Source: Halalkalibacter oceani (GTDB lineage: Bacteria; Bacillota; Bacilli; Bacillales; Bacillaceae_D). From it: 64,000 nt of DNA. The number at the start of each line of letters is the position of its first letter. Within the stretch, counting starts at the first letter, position 1. The position numbers and the translations under genes were made by a program. Shown here in pieces: positions 26,600-34,400 of the stretch. The DNA lies in contig NZ_JAMBOL010000013.1 in assembly GCF_023715605.1 (NCBI RefSeq), positions 55,370 through 119,369 on the forward strand, given 5' to 3'. A model generated the notes under the pieces. It worked only from the letters and a program-made list of their open reading frames with translations. It ran no database searches and had not been told where the DNA came from.

Positions 26600-28276
26600 A
26601 TGGTCAATATCCATTTTGATCAAACTTGGAATAATGAATTTCTTGAACGATTACATCAGGATGGCCCGTGGTCGAATTGGGAGCTTTTCACCTTAGCTTA
26701 CGAGGCGGAAATCCATCAGGCCATTCCTGATTTTCATGGCCTACTTGCGCCTAAATACTTACCGAAGCTTAGTCCTTTTCCCCATCAAATCGAGGTCGCC
26801 AACACCGTTATCGAGCAGATGAACGGCAAAGCGATCCTCGCCGATGAGGTCGGTCTCGGGAAAACGATTGAAGCCGGCTTGATTTTAAAAGAATACATGA
26901 TTCGCGGCCTCGTCAAAAAGGTGCTTATTCTTGTCCCTGCTTCCCTCGTCTCGCAATGGGCGATTGAATTAAACACAAAGTTCCACATTCCGGCGATTCC
27001 GCAAAAAAAAACATATGTATGGGAGCAGTGTGACGTTGTCGTCGCCTCAATCGATACAGCCAAGCGTCAGCCTCACCGCGATCTCGTGCTGGCGCAGCCC
27101 TATGATCTCGTCATTATTGACGAAGCGCATAAGCTCAAAAATCCCAAAACAAAAAACTATGAATTCATCCGGCTGTTAAAAAAGAAGTTTTGCCTGCTGT
27201 TAACCGCAACGCCCGTGCAAAATAAGCTCGAGGAAATCTTTAATCTCGTCTCTTTATTGAAGCCTGGTCATTTAGGTGATATTCAGTCATTCGAAAAGGA
27301 ATACCGTTCCTCCAAGCGCTCCCCGAAAAACCAGGAAAAATTAAAGGAGCTGATCAATAAAGTGATGGTGCGCAACCGGCGGGCTGAAACAGGAATTACC
27401 TGGACGAAGCGCATCGTTGAAACCGTGCCGATCACGTTCAGCGAAAGCGAGCGCGCCTTTTACGAAGAGATCGAACAGCTCGGGGATGACTCGAACCACT
27501 TTGCGCTGCTCACCTTGAAACGGGAGCTGTGCAGCAGCAGGGAAGCGGCGTTTATGACATTGAAAAACATCGTCGAACGTGCTCATAAAGAAGGACGAAC
27601 CGCGCCCCGGGCCGAAGCACTGCTCGCCAATATTCAGCATGTAACCGGACATGCCAAAGCTGAAAAAGCACTTGAGCTGATTCAAAACATTAACGACAAA
27701 GTAATCATTTTCACGGAATACCGCGCCACTCAGCTTTATTTACAATGGTTCCTGAAGCAGAATGGTATTTCCTCCGTTCCGTTTCGCGGCGGGTTTAAAC
27801 GTGGGAAAAAGGATTGGATGCGCGAGCTCTTCAGCAATCACGCCCAGGTGCTGATCGCCACGGAAGCAGGCGGTGAAGGGATTAACCTGCAATTTTGCAG
27901 CCATATTATCAATTATGACCTGCCCTGGAATCCGATGCGGATTGAGCAGCGGATCGGACGGATTCACCGCCTCGGTCAGAAAAACGATGTTCATATTTAC
28001 AATTTCGCTGTCGAAGATACGGTCGAGCAGCATATTTTGACGTTATTATATGAGAAAATCCACTTATTCGAAGCGGTCGTCGGCGAGCTTGATGACATTT
28101 TGACCAATCTTGAGTTTTCAGGCATCGAAGAGCATGTACAGGAAATTTTGCTCGAATCCGAATCGGAGGGAGAGATGCGGATCAAATTTGATCATTTGGC
28201 AGCAATCATGAACGAAGCGGCAAGTGAAGCGCGCGATAAGGAGGAGAACATCGATGCAACAGGCTCAGGTTCATAA
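26600..28276 (+). CDS. yqhH: SNF2-family DEAD/DEAH helicase-like ATPase (YqhH)
   Basis: A 558-residue SNF2/RapA-like ATPase. The Walker A segment is ADEVGLGKTIEAG (about 81-93) and the DEAH box lies in VIIDEAHKLKN. Motif III is LTATPVQNKL, and the C-terminal helicase motifs are ATEAGGEGINLQ and RIEQRIGRIHRLGQ. An open frame extends 44 codons upstream, but AAGGAGGATC precedes the ATG at 26600. Its function in Bacillus is unknown; DNA or nucleoprotein remodelling is inferred. The end overlaps yqhG by 23 bp, so the two are translated together. Confidence 0.93.
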   Translation: MVNIHFDQTWNNEFLERLHQDGPWSNWELFTLAYEAEIHQAIPDFHGLLAPKYLPKLSPFPHQIEVANTVIEQMNGKAILADEVGLGKTIEAGLILKEYMIRGLVKKVLILVPASLVSQWAIELNTKFHIPAIPQKKTYVWEQCDVVVASIDTAKRQPHRDLVLAQPYDLVIIDEAHKLKNPKTKNYEFIRLLKKKFCLLLTATPVQNKLEEIFNLVSLLKPGHLGDIQSFEKEYRSSKRSPKNQEKLKELINKVMVRNRRAETGITWTKRIVETVPITFSESERAFYEEIEQLGDDSNHFALLTLKRELCSSREAAFMTLKNIVERAHKEGRTAPRAEALLANIQHVTGHAKAEKALELIQNINDKVIIFTEYRATQLYLQWFLKQNGISSVPFRGGFKRGKKDWMRELFSNHAQVLIATEAGGEGINLQFCSHIINYDLPWNPMRIEQRIGRIHRLGQKNDVHIYNFAVEDTVEQHILTLLYEKIHLFEAVVGELDDILTNLEFSGIEEHVQEILLESESEGEMRIKFDHLAAIMNEAASEARDKEENIDATGSGS

Positions 28277-29066
28277 TTTTTTGCAGCGGTACTTTTCGGC
28301 AAATGACAGTCCGATCCTTGAGAACGGTTCCGGCCATCTGACCGTCCAGCTTTCGATTGAACTGGACAAGCTTCTAATGAACCGGCCTTTTTACTGGCAT
28401 TACCTTGAAAAAACAGGCGGAGTCCCGCAGCCGATGCAAGTGACGTTTATTACCGATCAGCATGCGGCGCCCGAAGGAATCAAGGGAGAGCAAATCCATT
28501 TCGGTTCGCCGCGGCTTCGCCAGCTGTTTCATTCAACGCGTGACCTCGGCGGCTTTATCCGGCTTTACGAACAGGTTCAGGCTACAGGGCAGTCATCGCT
28601 TCCCCTCCATCCATGGCTCTGCCTCAATGCCAAAGTATCCTTTCAGTGTGACCGCAAGAAAGACGTCCTGCTTTCCCTCGGTCTGAATCTGATTCACGGG
28701 CAAATTGTCCAGAACTTTTTTGATCGTGTCTCACAGAAAAACTTGACACCGAAAATACCGGATTTTTGCTTTACTTTAACTCCGCTGATTAAAGTCCAAA
28801 GCGGCTTGATTCGAATGCAGAAAATGGTGCGGACTTACGCCGAAAATGAAGATGACTCATGGGCCAAGGAAGCAATCGCACGGATGGAAAATGACTTGGC
28901 GCTGCTTGAAAGTTTTTATGAAGGCCAGACGGAAAAACCGGAAAGCTACGAGGTGGAAAAACAGGCATTAATCGAGCAATATGAACCGCAAATTCATGTT
29001 TCGATCATCAATGGGGGAATGTTTTATTTGCAGCAGCAGGTGTTCGAGGCGCATTCCAACAAATAA
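28254..29066 (+). CDS. yqhG: YqhG family protein
   Basis: A 270-residue soluble protein that always follows the yqhH helicase in Bacillus and has no known function. It has no signal peptide or membrane segment; the second half is helical and charged. The ATG at 28254 lies after AAGGAGGAGAACATCG, within the 3' end of yqhH, giving a 23-bp overlap. Tight coupling suggests it works with YqhH. A strong terminator follows. In B. subtilis sinI, sinR and tasA come next; they are not here. Confidence 0.86.
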   Translation: MQQAQVHNFLQRYFSANDSPILENGSGHLTVQLSIELDKLLMNRPFYWHYLEKTGGVPQPMQVTFITDQHAAPEGIKGEQIHFGSPRLRQLFHSTRDLGGFIRLYEQVQATGQSSLPLHPWLCLNAKVSFQCDRKKDVLLSLGLNLIHGQIVQNFFDRVSQKNLTPKIPDFCFTLTPLIKVQSGLIRMQKMVRTYAENEDDSWAKEAIARMENDLALLESFYEGQTEKPESYEVEKQALIEQYEPQIHVSIINGGMFYLQQQVFEAHSNK

Positions 29067-29100
29067 AAGAGGGTGTCCCATATTCGGGAACACCCTCTTT
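29067..29100. terminator. Terminator between yqhG and yqgW
   Basis: AAGAGGGTGTCCC / GGGAACACCCTCTTT (29067-29100) starts right after the yqhG stop codon and lies between two convergent genes. The plus-strand T tract is short. Confidence 0.8.
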
Positions 29101-29104
29101 CAAA

Positions 29105-29293
29105 TTAATGTCCTGTTGGTGCGCCTCCACCAGTCGTTAGAATGGATACAATTGTAGCAATTGAAAAGGCTCCAAAGACAACGAACGAAATCGCTGCAAA
29201 CCCAACAGCAAAAAAGTTCTTTCTACGAAGCTCACGCGCGATTCCAATCGCACTCAAGATCGCGACAAGTAATAGTGTAATGGATAAGAACAT
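29105..29293 (-). CDS. yqgW: DUF2759 family small membrane protein YqgW
   Basis: A 62-residue protein of two hydrophobic helices joined by a basic loop (ARELRRKNFF), with a short Gly-rich tail. It matches YqgW (DUF2759) in length, pattern and position next to yqgX. Function unknown. AGGAGGCGAAGTCAAG precedes the ATG at 29293. It is divergent from yqgX and has its own transcription unit. Confidence 0.85.
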   Translation of the reverse strand: MFLSITLLLVAILSAIGIARELRRKNFFAVGFAAISFVVFGAFSIATIVSILTTGGGAPTGH

Positions 29294-29454
29294 CTTGACT
29301 TCGCCTCCTTATGTAATTTCTGCACCCAGCTTAACAGTCTTATTATAAACAAAATTGAGGATCATGGCAGCTTATCATTTTGACAATGCTGGTACATTTC
29401 TTCTCACTCTATAGGTTGGGCATTTTGGTTTCATTTTACTCTCTTTTTTAACGT

Positions 29455-29483
29455 TTGTCGAGAACGATTTCGTGTTGTATCAT
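29455..29483 (+). promoter_or_regulatory. Candidate promoter of yqgX
   Basis: TTGTCG (29455-29460), a 17-bp spacer and TATCAT (29478-29483), 33 bp before the yqgX start codon. Four of six and five of six positions match the sigma-A consensus. Confidence 0.5.
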
Positions 29484-29515
29484 TAGGCTATCTTATTTTG
29501 CTTGGAGGTTTTTTA

Positions 29516-30151
29516 ATGAAATGGACACAAATTCCACTCGGTCCCCTGCAAACGAATGCCTATATTATTGAAAATGAAAAAAAGGAAGCTGTTGTCATCG
29601 ACCCCGGCTCACAAGGAGATGAGCTTGTAAAGTGGCTACAAAATCAGGAATTAACTCCATTGGCGATTTTACTGACCCATGCCCATTTTGATCATATTGG
29701 CGCCGTCGACGCCGTCAGGGAAACATTCGCTTGTCCTGTTTATCTTCACATCGCTGAAAAGGACTGGCTTCTGGACCCGGCCAAAAACGGCTCTGCCCGC
29801 TTTACGGGAAATGAACCGATTGTAGCAAAGGCCGCCGAAAAACTGATCGATAAAGAAGAACAGTTAACAATTGGACCATTTCAATTCTCAATTCTTGAAA
29901 CACCGGGCCACTCCCCTGGCAGTGTCTCCTACTATCAGGAGGAAGCGGAAATTGTCTATTCCGGAGATGCCTTGTTTGCCGGCAGCATCGGCCGCACCGA
30001 CTTACCGGGCGGAAATCACTCCCAACTGCTGCAAAGCATTCATGACAAGCTGCTGGAGCTTCCGGAAAATACCGTTGTTGCGTGCGGGCATGGTTCGACG
30101 ACAACAATCGGACAGGAAATGGACAGCAACCCTTTTCTCTCCGGCTTCTAA
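29516..30151 (+). CDS. yqgX: MBL-fold metallo-hydrolase YqgX (glyoxalase II-like)
   Basis: A 211-residue metallo-beta-lactamase fold protein. The metal-binding motif THAHFDHIGAVD (HxHxDH) and further ligands in ETPGHSPGSVSYY, YSGDALFAGSIGRTDL and ACGHGSTTTIG are all present. B. subtilis YqgX is annotated as a glyoxalase II-like hydrolase; the exact substrate is uncertain. The ATG at 29516 follows TTGGAGG; an upstream six-codon extension is discarded. It is monocistronic on the plus strand. Confidence 0.92.
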   Translation: MKWTQIPLGPLQTNAYIIENEKKEAVVIDPGSQGDELVKWLQNQELTPLAILLTHAHFDHIGAVDAVRETFACPVYLHIAEKDWLLDPAKNGSARFTGNEPIVAKAAEKLIDKEEQLTIGPFQFSILETPGHSPGSVSYYQEEAEIVYSGDALFAGSIGRTDLPGGNHSQLLQSIHDKLLELPENTVVACGHGSTTTIGQEMDSNPFLSGF

Positions 30152-30167
30152 AGAACAACAGGGAAGC

Positions 30168-30210
30168 AGGCTTGTGGCAAGGGACGTGATTTCGTTTTGT
30201 CTCAAGCTCT
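30168..30210 (+). repeat. Probable remnant of the dispersed intergenic repeat (copy D)
   Basis: GGCTTGTGGC and GTTTTGTCTCAAGCTCT match two separated blocks of copy C (43446-43601) in the same order but with the sequence between them shortened. It lies just after yqgX. A short match, so a remnant is inferred and not proved. Confidence 0.45.
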
Positions 30211-30220
30211 TCCTTCTCGC

Positions 30221-30327
30221 AAAAAAAGGTCTCCACTAGCTGGAGACCTCAAGGGGAGTAAATCTTATTGATGCATGAACAATGAGGGGGAGGGGGACTC
30301 CCAATCAATGTTAAAGAGCTATCAATG
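30221..30327 (-). ncRNA. Candidate C-rich small regulatory RNA
   Basis: A promoter (30334-30362) and a strong terminator frame about 105 nt on the minus strand that contain no plausible gene. The terminator is AGGTCTCCA / TGGAGACCT followed by seven Ts (30221-30249). The predicted RNA has two unpaired-looking C-rich motifs, GTCCCCCTCCCCCTCA and ACTCCCCTTGA. C-rich loops that pair with ribosome-binding sites are typical of Firmicute trans-acting sRNAs such as RsaE/RoxS and FsrA. Expression and targets are inference. Confidence 0.6.
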
Positions 30328-30333
30328 TCTTTT

Positions 30334-30371
30334 ATTTTATAAAGAGTTTATCACTATGTCAATAGTAATAA
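30334..30371 (-). promoter_or_regulatory. Promoter and palindromic operator of the sRNA candidate
   Basis: On the minus strand TTGACA (30357-30362), a 17-bp spacer and TAAAAT (30334-30339). A 24-bp imperfect palindrome, TTAT-N-ACTAT-GTCA-ATAGT-N-ATAA (30348-30371), overlaps the -35 element. I cannot assign it to a known regulator; it does not fit Fur, Rex or LexA consensus. Confidence 0.6.
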
Positions 30372-30432
30372 CCAACTAATAAGAAGGGCCTTCTCAAAAG
30401 GGAAAAAAAGCCTTTTGCAAGTCGCGCCACAT

Positions 30433-30462
30433 AAAAGAGACTGACAGATGTCAGTCTCTTTT
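30433..30462 (-). terminator. Terminator after yqgY
   Basis: AAAAGAGACTGACA / TGTCAGTCTCTTTT (30433-30462), 20 bp after the yqgY stop; the symmetrical A/T flanks allow it to act in both directions. Confidence 0.75.
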
Positions 30463-30482
30463 ATGTGCTTATGTACCTTATT

Positions 30483-30728
30483 TTAATGTCCGCCGAAGCT
30501 TGGTACTAACAAGAATGTTGAGTAGTAAGTGAAGCCTACAAAGAAAATCGTCAAATAGGCGCCGAAAATATAGACATAGACACGCTCAGACAAGTTTAAA
30601 TAACTCAGTGCCAATAACGCTCCTGTTTGAGCAAAGAAAAGCAATGACATATTAAACATATCCCCGGCAAAGAACAAGACAGCAAAGATCCCTGTCCAAA
30701 ACGCTAAAACGCGAAACATACGATCCAT
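30483..30728 (-). CDS. yqgY: DUF2626 family membrane protein YqgY
   Basis: An 81-residue protein with three hydrophobic segments and the conserved N-terminus MDRMFRVLAFWTGIFAVLFF. Length and pattern fit DUF2626 (YqgY), of unknown function. AAGGAGGGG precedes the ATG at 30728. It has its own terminator downstream. The yqgW-yqgX-yqgY order matches B. subtilis, except for the sRNA candidate inserted between yqgX and yqgY. Confidence 0.86.
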   Translation of the reverse strand: MDRMFRVLAFWTGIFAVLFFAGDMFNMSLLFFAQTGALLALSYLNLSERVYVYIFGAYLTIFFVGFTYYSTFLLVPSFGGH

Positions 30729-30865
30729 TTGAGTTCCCCTCCTTCTTGCAAAAGCTACTGTCTTCCAGTGGAAGTAACGGCTTAGGATAGCAAATGATTA
30801 GTACAGCTTTTATTATATACGACTGTTCCTTCACTTGTAAATGCCAGAACCGTGGCAAAACTGTG

Positions 30866-31582
30866 TCACGATTCATCGGCAAGCGCAATGACAGAGTACA
30901 GGCACGCCTGGGCTTCCGGATCTGTCATCTTGCTGTTTTCCTTAACCGTATGCTCCCCAAAAAAGAATGAAAAAATACCATTAAACAGCTGATGATGCAT
31001 CGAGCATAAAGATAAAGAGTGCTCGGACATCAATTCTTTAAATGTACAATTGTAAATGCTAAGATGAATCTCATTCCGTTTTTCATCATATCGAACTTCA
31101 GGATCGAGTCCCTGATTGACGGCAATTTGTTCAATAATCTTTACTTTTTCCGCCCGGCTCAGCTTCTGATGATCGACTTGAAATTGCTGAACATAAGCCT
31201 CTGCGCTTTCTCTGCCATATTTGAAGCCGATTTTTTCAAGCGCTTCAAGCCCGGCTTCGCCAAAATCAGCCAAAGACTGCAACGCGATATTCGCCAGACG
31301 CTGATAATCGCGAAACGGAAATTGGAGCTGAATCACTTCGCCGGAAAGCCGGTAAAAACGACTGGGGCGTCCCCCTTTCCCAGTCTTCTTCGTTGTCGAA
31401 TCAATCATTTGTACATCTTCAAGTTTCGTAAGGTGAAGCCGCGCGACATTTGGATGAATACTGAACTGATCAGCGATTTCCTGTACCGTTACATCTCCAC
31501 GTTGCTTAGAGATAAATTGATAAATCGAAAAACGAGTAGGATCAGACAGTACATTGGTGATTTTCAATGTATTTTGGTCCAT
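30866..31582 (-). CDS. Winged-helix regulator with SufR-like cysteine-containing C-terminal domain
   Basis: A 238-residue DNA-binding protein. The N-terminal winged helix (~1-80) includes LSDPTRFSIYQFI and VQEIADQFSIHPNVARLHLTKL, in the ArsR/DeoR style. The C-terminal domain carries cysteines in YNCTFKEL, LSLCSMHH and AQACLY, spaced like the iron-sulfur ligands of SufR-type regulators. Metal or Fe-S sensing is therefore possible but not proven. GGGGAGTG precedes the ATG at 31582. A TATAAT at about 31617 and an inverted repeat CCAACTG...CAGTTGG around it suggest autoregulation. Confidence 0.8.
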   Translation of the reverse strand: MDQNTLKITNVLSDPTRFSIYQFISKQRGDVTVQEIADQFSIHPNVARLHLTKLEDVQMIDSTTKKTGKGGRPSRFYRLSGEVIQLQFPFRDYQRLANIALQSLADFGEAGLEALEKIGFKYGRESAEAYVQQFQVDHQKLSRAEKVKIIEQIAVNQGLDPEVRYDEKRNEIHLSIYNCTFKELMSEHSLSLCSMHHQLFNGIFSFFFGEHTVKENSKMTDPEAQACLYSVIALADES

Positions 31583-31740
31583 TTTTTCACTCCCCAACTG
31601 ACCATCTACCTACATTATAGTACAGTTGGCAAGGCAAATAAATGAAATTTCTCCACCGGCCCCCTTCAAAGCGCGTGTCTTTTCGTCTGGAGGCATGGGA
31701 GAAGCACCTGCAAAGGCACTGACCAATGACGTGAAAGCAC

Positions 31741-31813
31741 AAAAAAAGGAGGGATTATCGCGCCTGCCGAAGCAACTTCTTAGCAAGAGATAGCGGATAC
31801 CTCCCCTCCTCCT
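31741..31813 (-). terminator. Probable terminator of the comG-aroK-yqzE unit
   Basis: On the minus strand AAGGAGG...ATCCGC pairs with GCGATAAT...CCTCCTT across a long loop, followed by seven Ts (31741-31747). It begins at the yqzE stop codon. Confidence 0.55.
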
Positions 31814-31993
31814 TTACTGTCTTTTTTTCACTCTTTTCCGCCAAAAAATCGACAATCCAAGCGGAATCATTCCAAAAGCCCGGACTGGAAACGGCATCCT
31901 CTCTGCTTTCCGGTCTTCCTTCTCTGTTTTCGGTTCCTCCATTTTCATGACAACCTGCTGCGTTACAAATTTGACATAGTCATTGAACGACAT
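31814..31993 (-). CDS. yqzE: YqzE family protein
   Basis: A 59-residue basic protein with the family N-terminus SFNDYVKFVTQQVV and a hydrophobic short segment near the C-terminus (VRAFGMIPLGLSIFW). It matches YqzE, which lies at the end of the comG region in B. subtilis and is competence-associated there; function unknown. AGGAG lies 8 nt before the ATG at 31993; another ATG three bases upstream is possible. It follows aroK by 43 bp. Confidence 0.85.
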   Translation of the reverse strand: MSFNDYVKFVTQQVVMKMEEPKTEKEDRKAERMPFPVRAFGMIPLGLSIFWRKRVKKRQ

Positions 31994-32036
31994 CATGATC
32001 ACTCCTGTCCATACTACTAGTAGTATGGACAAAATC

Positions 32037-32537
32037 TCACTGAACTATTAGCATTTTCAGCTCATTTATAATGTCGTTGACCGTTCTTCCTGTCGTGTCG
32101 ATAATTATATCGGCGTCTTCATAAAAAGCCTTTCTTGCAAGAAATAACTGTTCGATTTTAGCCTTATCCTTCCCTTGCAAAAGCGGCCTTGTTTCATCAT
32201 CTTGCAAACGTCGCAAAATTTCTTCAATATCGCACTTCAAATAAATAATGTTTCCTTTTTCCTTCATTAACTGTCTGTTTTCTTCTTTTATGACAATGCC
32301 GCCCCCTGTTGTAATAATGAGCCGCTGCCCTGCAATTGTTTCCAATGCTTTCGTTTCTTGTTTTCGGAAATAGGGTTCTCCCTTTGTTTGAAACAGCTCA
32401 CTGATCCTCTGCTTCTCCTGCTCTTCAATCCATTGATCTGTGTCAATGACGTTAAAAGACAGCTCCTTTGCCAGAGCTTGTCCAATTGTTGTTTTTCCGG
32501 ACCCCATAAACCCAGTAAGATAATAATGCTGCTTCAC
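32037..32537 (-). CDS. aroK: Shikimate kinase
   Basis: Phosphorylates shikimate with ATP in the shikimate pathway. The 166-residue protein has the P-loop GFMGSGKTT (9-17), the shikimate-binding DTDQWIEE, the arginine segment EPYFRKQE, TTGGGIV and the lid arginines in DETRPLLQG. The start is GTG at 32537, 8 nt after GGAGG. It lies 3 bp after comGG, so it is part of the comG transcript; its location there links a housekeeping gene to a competence operon. Confidence 0.96.
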   Translation of the reverse strand: MKQHYYLTGFMGSGKTTIGQALAKELSFNVIDTDQWIEEQEKQRISELFQTKGEPYFRKQETKALETIAGQRLIITTGGGIVIKEENRQLMKEKGNIIYLKCDIEEILRRLQDDETRPLLQGKDKAKIEQLFLARKAFYEDADIIIDTTGRTVNDIINELKMLIVQ

Positions 32538-32540
32538 CCT

Positions 32541-32912
32541 TTAGACCTCCTGATACCCTTCAACTACAGCGTCCGGCCACCTGTATTGAAAACTGGCCTG
32601 GCGCTGCTCTCCCGACTTCAGCCTTGCCAATACGCTGATTGTGCTAAAGTCTTCAGCCTTCTCTCTAACTTCAAGTGTAACGGTCCCGGACGGATATGAA
32701 AAGGTGTAAATCTCACCTTCCACCGGTTCAGACCGTTCTTTTTGAAATTCGGCAATGCCGATTTGCAGCAGCGATTGCAATTCGAGATGCTTTTCCTGCT
32801 GTTCAACAAACTGCTTCGCTGTCGCATAGGCGGCGATTTGCTGGAATAAGACAGCGCAAAACAGCAGACTGAGCAAGATCGTTAACGGGTAAATAAATCC
32901 TTTAGCATTCAA
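32541..32912 (-). CDS. comGG: Competence pseudopilus protein ComGG
   Basis: The last minor component of the competence pseudopilus. The 123-residue protein starts with MNAKGFIYPLTILLSLLF, a prepilin-like hydrophobic N-terminus without a classic GFTLIE motif, as usual for ComGG. A coiled region QQEKHLELQSLLQIG and a beta-rich tail follow. Its start overlaps the comGF stop (ATGA). Identification relies mainly on position and on N-terminal pattern. Confidence 0.88.
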   Translation of the reverse strand: MNAKGFIYPLTILLSLLFCAVLFQQIAAYATAKQFVEQQEKHLELQSLLQIGIAEFQKERSEPVEGEIYTFSYPSGTVTLEVREKAEDFSTISVLARLKSGEQRQASFQYRWPDAVVEGYQEV

Positions 32913-33388
32913 TCACCTTCCGCCTCCCTTCGTTCATAGGGATACAGCATCGCCATCGTCCTCTGTTTTTTCACGCCAGCTGTCAGCTCGACCTCGCAGT
33001 GAACGAGTCGGCCGGTTGTCCGGCATGAAAAGGAACGCACCCGCTCCAGCAGCAACACATGCCCAAGCCCATTCCGCAGGCGCCTGATTTGTTGCGACGG
33101 CATTAATTCAATGAAAAGGCTCTCGTTTCCTCCCTTTTCGATCAGCAATTGGTTACGGCCACCTACCACCTCAGTCGCTTCCCTGATGTCCTTCGATAAG
33201 TGGTTAAAAAACATCGTCACCTCCTGATCTTGTCCGGGGAAAACTTTGCTCGCGCTGAGATTGACATTCATCATAAGGGGAAAAAGGGAAAGAAGGAGGA
33301 GAATCAGGGACAAAACAAGCAGCATTTCCAGTAGGGTGAAGCCTTTCTCATCGTGCGGCGTAAAGACATTTTTCATAATCACGTCCAT
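32909..33388 (-). CDS. comGF: Competence pseudopilin ComGF
   Basis: A minor pseudopilin of the DNA-uptake pilus. The 159-residue protein shows a type IV prepilin signal, EKGFTLLEMLLVLSLILLLL, with cleavage expected after the Gly. The start could be the ATG at 33388 (AGGAG only 3 nt upstream) or the GTG at 33382 (9 nt spacing). It overlaps comGE by about 40 bp and comGG by four. Confidence 0.93.
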   Translation of the reverse strand: MDVIMKNVFTPHDEKGFTLLEMLLVLSLILLLLSLFPLMMNVNLSASKVFPGQDQEVTMFFNHLSKDIREATEVVGGRNQLLIEKGGNESLFIELMPSQQIRRLRNGLGHVLLLERVRSFSCRTTGRLVHCEVELTAGVKKQRTMAMLYPYERREAEGD

Positions 33389-33656
33389 TAACTCCTGTCC
33401 ATTGAGAACAAAATTTTATCAGGCCGCCGCCCGTATCCTCTCTCCTGATGGACGGATCTCTCTTTTGACCCGCCGTCCCGGTCAAATAGTGATAGGTTTC
33501 AGCTTCAAGTGCTTCCAATGCTTTCACCTCTTCTTCGACAGTAAGCCTTTCCTGATAAACAACCGCCAGCAATGGCAGGAATGTACCACTGATGACAACG
33601 AGGAAGCTGAGGGCAAACATTACTTCCATTAAAGTGAATCCATTACAATTTCGTAT
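33348..33656 (-). CDS. comGE: Competence pseudopilin ComGE (non-canonical start)
   Basis: A minor pseudopilin. The frame contains the prepilin motif GFTLMEVMFALSFLVVIS, followed by a short globular part ending CSQWTGVNGRDYEKCLYAAR. The first canonical start, ATG at 33629, lies inside this motif and would remove the Gly-Phe cleavage site. Upstream in frame there is no ATG, GTG or TTG before a stop; an ATA codon at 33656 would give a normal short leader (I-R-N-C-N-G-F) and lies after AAAGGGATG. I therefore extend to 33656. Alternatively the gene is damaged. Confidence 0.75.
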   Translation of the reverse strand: MRNCNGFTLMEVMFALSFLVVISGTFLPLLAVVYQERLTVEEEVKALEALEAETYHYLTGTAGQKRDPSIRREDTGGGLIKFCSQWTGVNGRDYEKCLYAAR

Positions 33657-34089
33657 AGGAAATCATCCCTTTCCCTAAATAAATCGTAAAGTGATAGCGC
33701 TCATTACCAGCCTGTATAATAAAAGAACCAGAACGGCTCGGATGGCCGCTCGCCAAAAAACCAATCGACTGAGTTCCAAGCGATCCTTGCTCAAATCTCA
33801 TCTCATCCAGCGGATAAGCTTTCGATAAATAAACATCATAAAAGGAAAAGCGAATGAGGTATTCTTTCCTCGTATTATCAAATCTTACAGAGGTGGGCCG
33901 GCCTGAAGACATCGCCACTTGCTGAGCAAGAAGCAAATCAGCCTTTATTTGTTGCGCAGCAAAATCTGACTGGTAGTCAGGTGACATTTCATGGGGAATC
34001 CTAACAAGCGGGAGAAGAATCAGCGTTGCCAAAATAGAGAGAACAACTAAATTTTCAATCAGAGTAAAACCATTCGGAGTCTGTTTCAT
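33643..34089 (-). CDS. comGD: Competence pseudopilin ComGD
   Basis: A minor pseudopilin of 148 residues. The prepilin signal TPNGFTLIENLVVLSILATL is followed by a GspH-like beta-rich domain with FAAQQIKADLLLAQQVAMSS. The start codon overlaps the comGC stop (ATGA), as in other comG operons. Confidence 0.94.
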   Translation of the reverse strand: MKQTPNGFTLIENLVVLSILATLILLPLVRIPHEMSPDYQSDFAAQQIKADLLLAQQVAMSSGRPTSVRFDNTRKEYLIRFSFYDVYLSKAYPLDEMRFEQGSLGTQSIGFLASGHPSRSGSFIIQAGNERYHFTIYLGKGMISYTKL

Positions 34090-34400
34090 GAGGATGAAGG
34101 CTCACTCACAATGCCTTCATTAAACACGGGGATCGAACCGTCGGGGCATTCAATGCTCTCGACATAGCGACCGGAGACAAGATCACTCAGTTCATTAAGC
34201 TCATCTCCTGTTTCAATTTCATATGCGTGAACCTGTGTCTGCAACAGCTTAATCGTCGCTTCACATCCTTTATCAGCAGCGACCTCATTGTTTTTCGCCA
34301 TATTAGGAATGGCGATTAACAACAATACAGAGATAATCATCAACACAACGAGCATTTCAATTAGCGTGAAGCCGCCTTCAGCTTTCCGTTTCCTTTGCAT
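34086..34400 (-). CDS. comGC: Major competence pseudopilin ComGC
   Basis: The main subunit of the competence pseudopilus that carries DNA through the wall. The 104-residue protein has the signal EGGFTLIEMLVVLMIISVLL, with cleavage after the second Gly. Two cysteines, in DKGCEATIK and SIECPDG, could form the intramolecular disulfide known for ComGC. GAGGTG lies 6 nt before the ATG at 34400. It is the first gene of the operon here: comGA and comGB, which normally precede it, are absent and the next gene upstream is divergent yidD. Confidence 0.95.
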   Translation of the reverse strand: MQRKRKAEGGFTLIEMLVVLMIISVLLLIAIPNMAKNNEVAADKGCEATIKLLQTQVHAYEIETGDELNELSDLVSGRYVESIECPDGSIPVFNEGIVSEPSSS

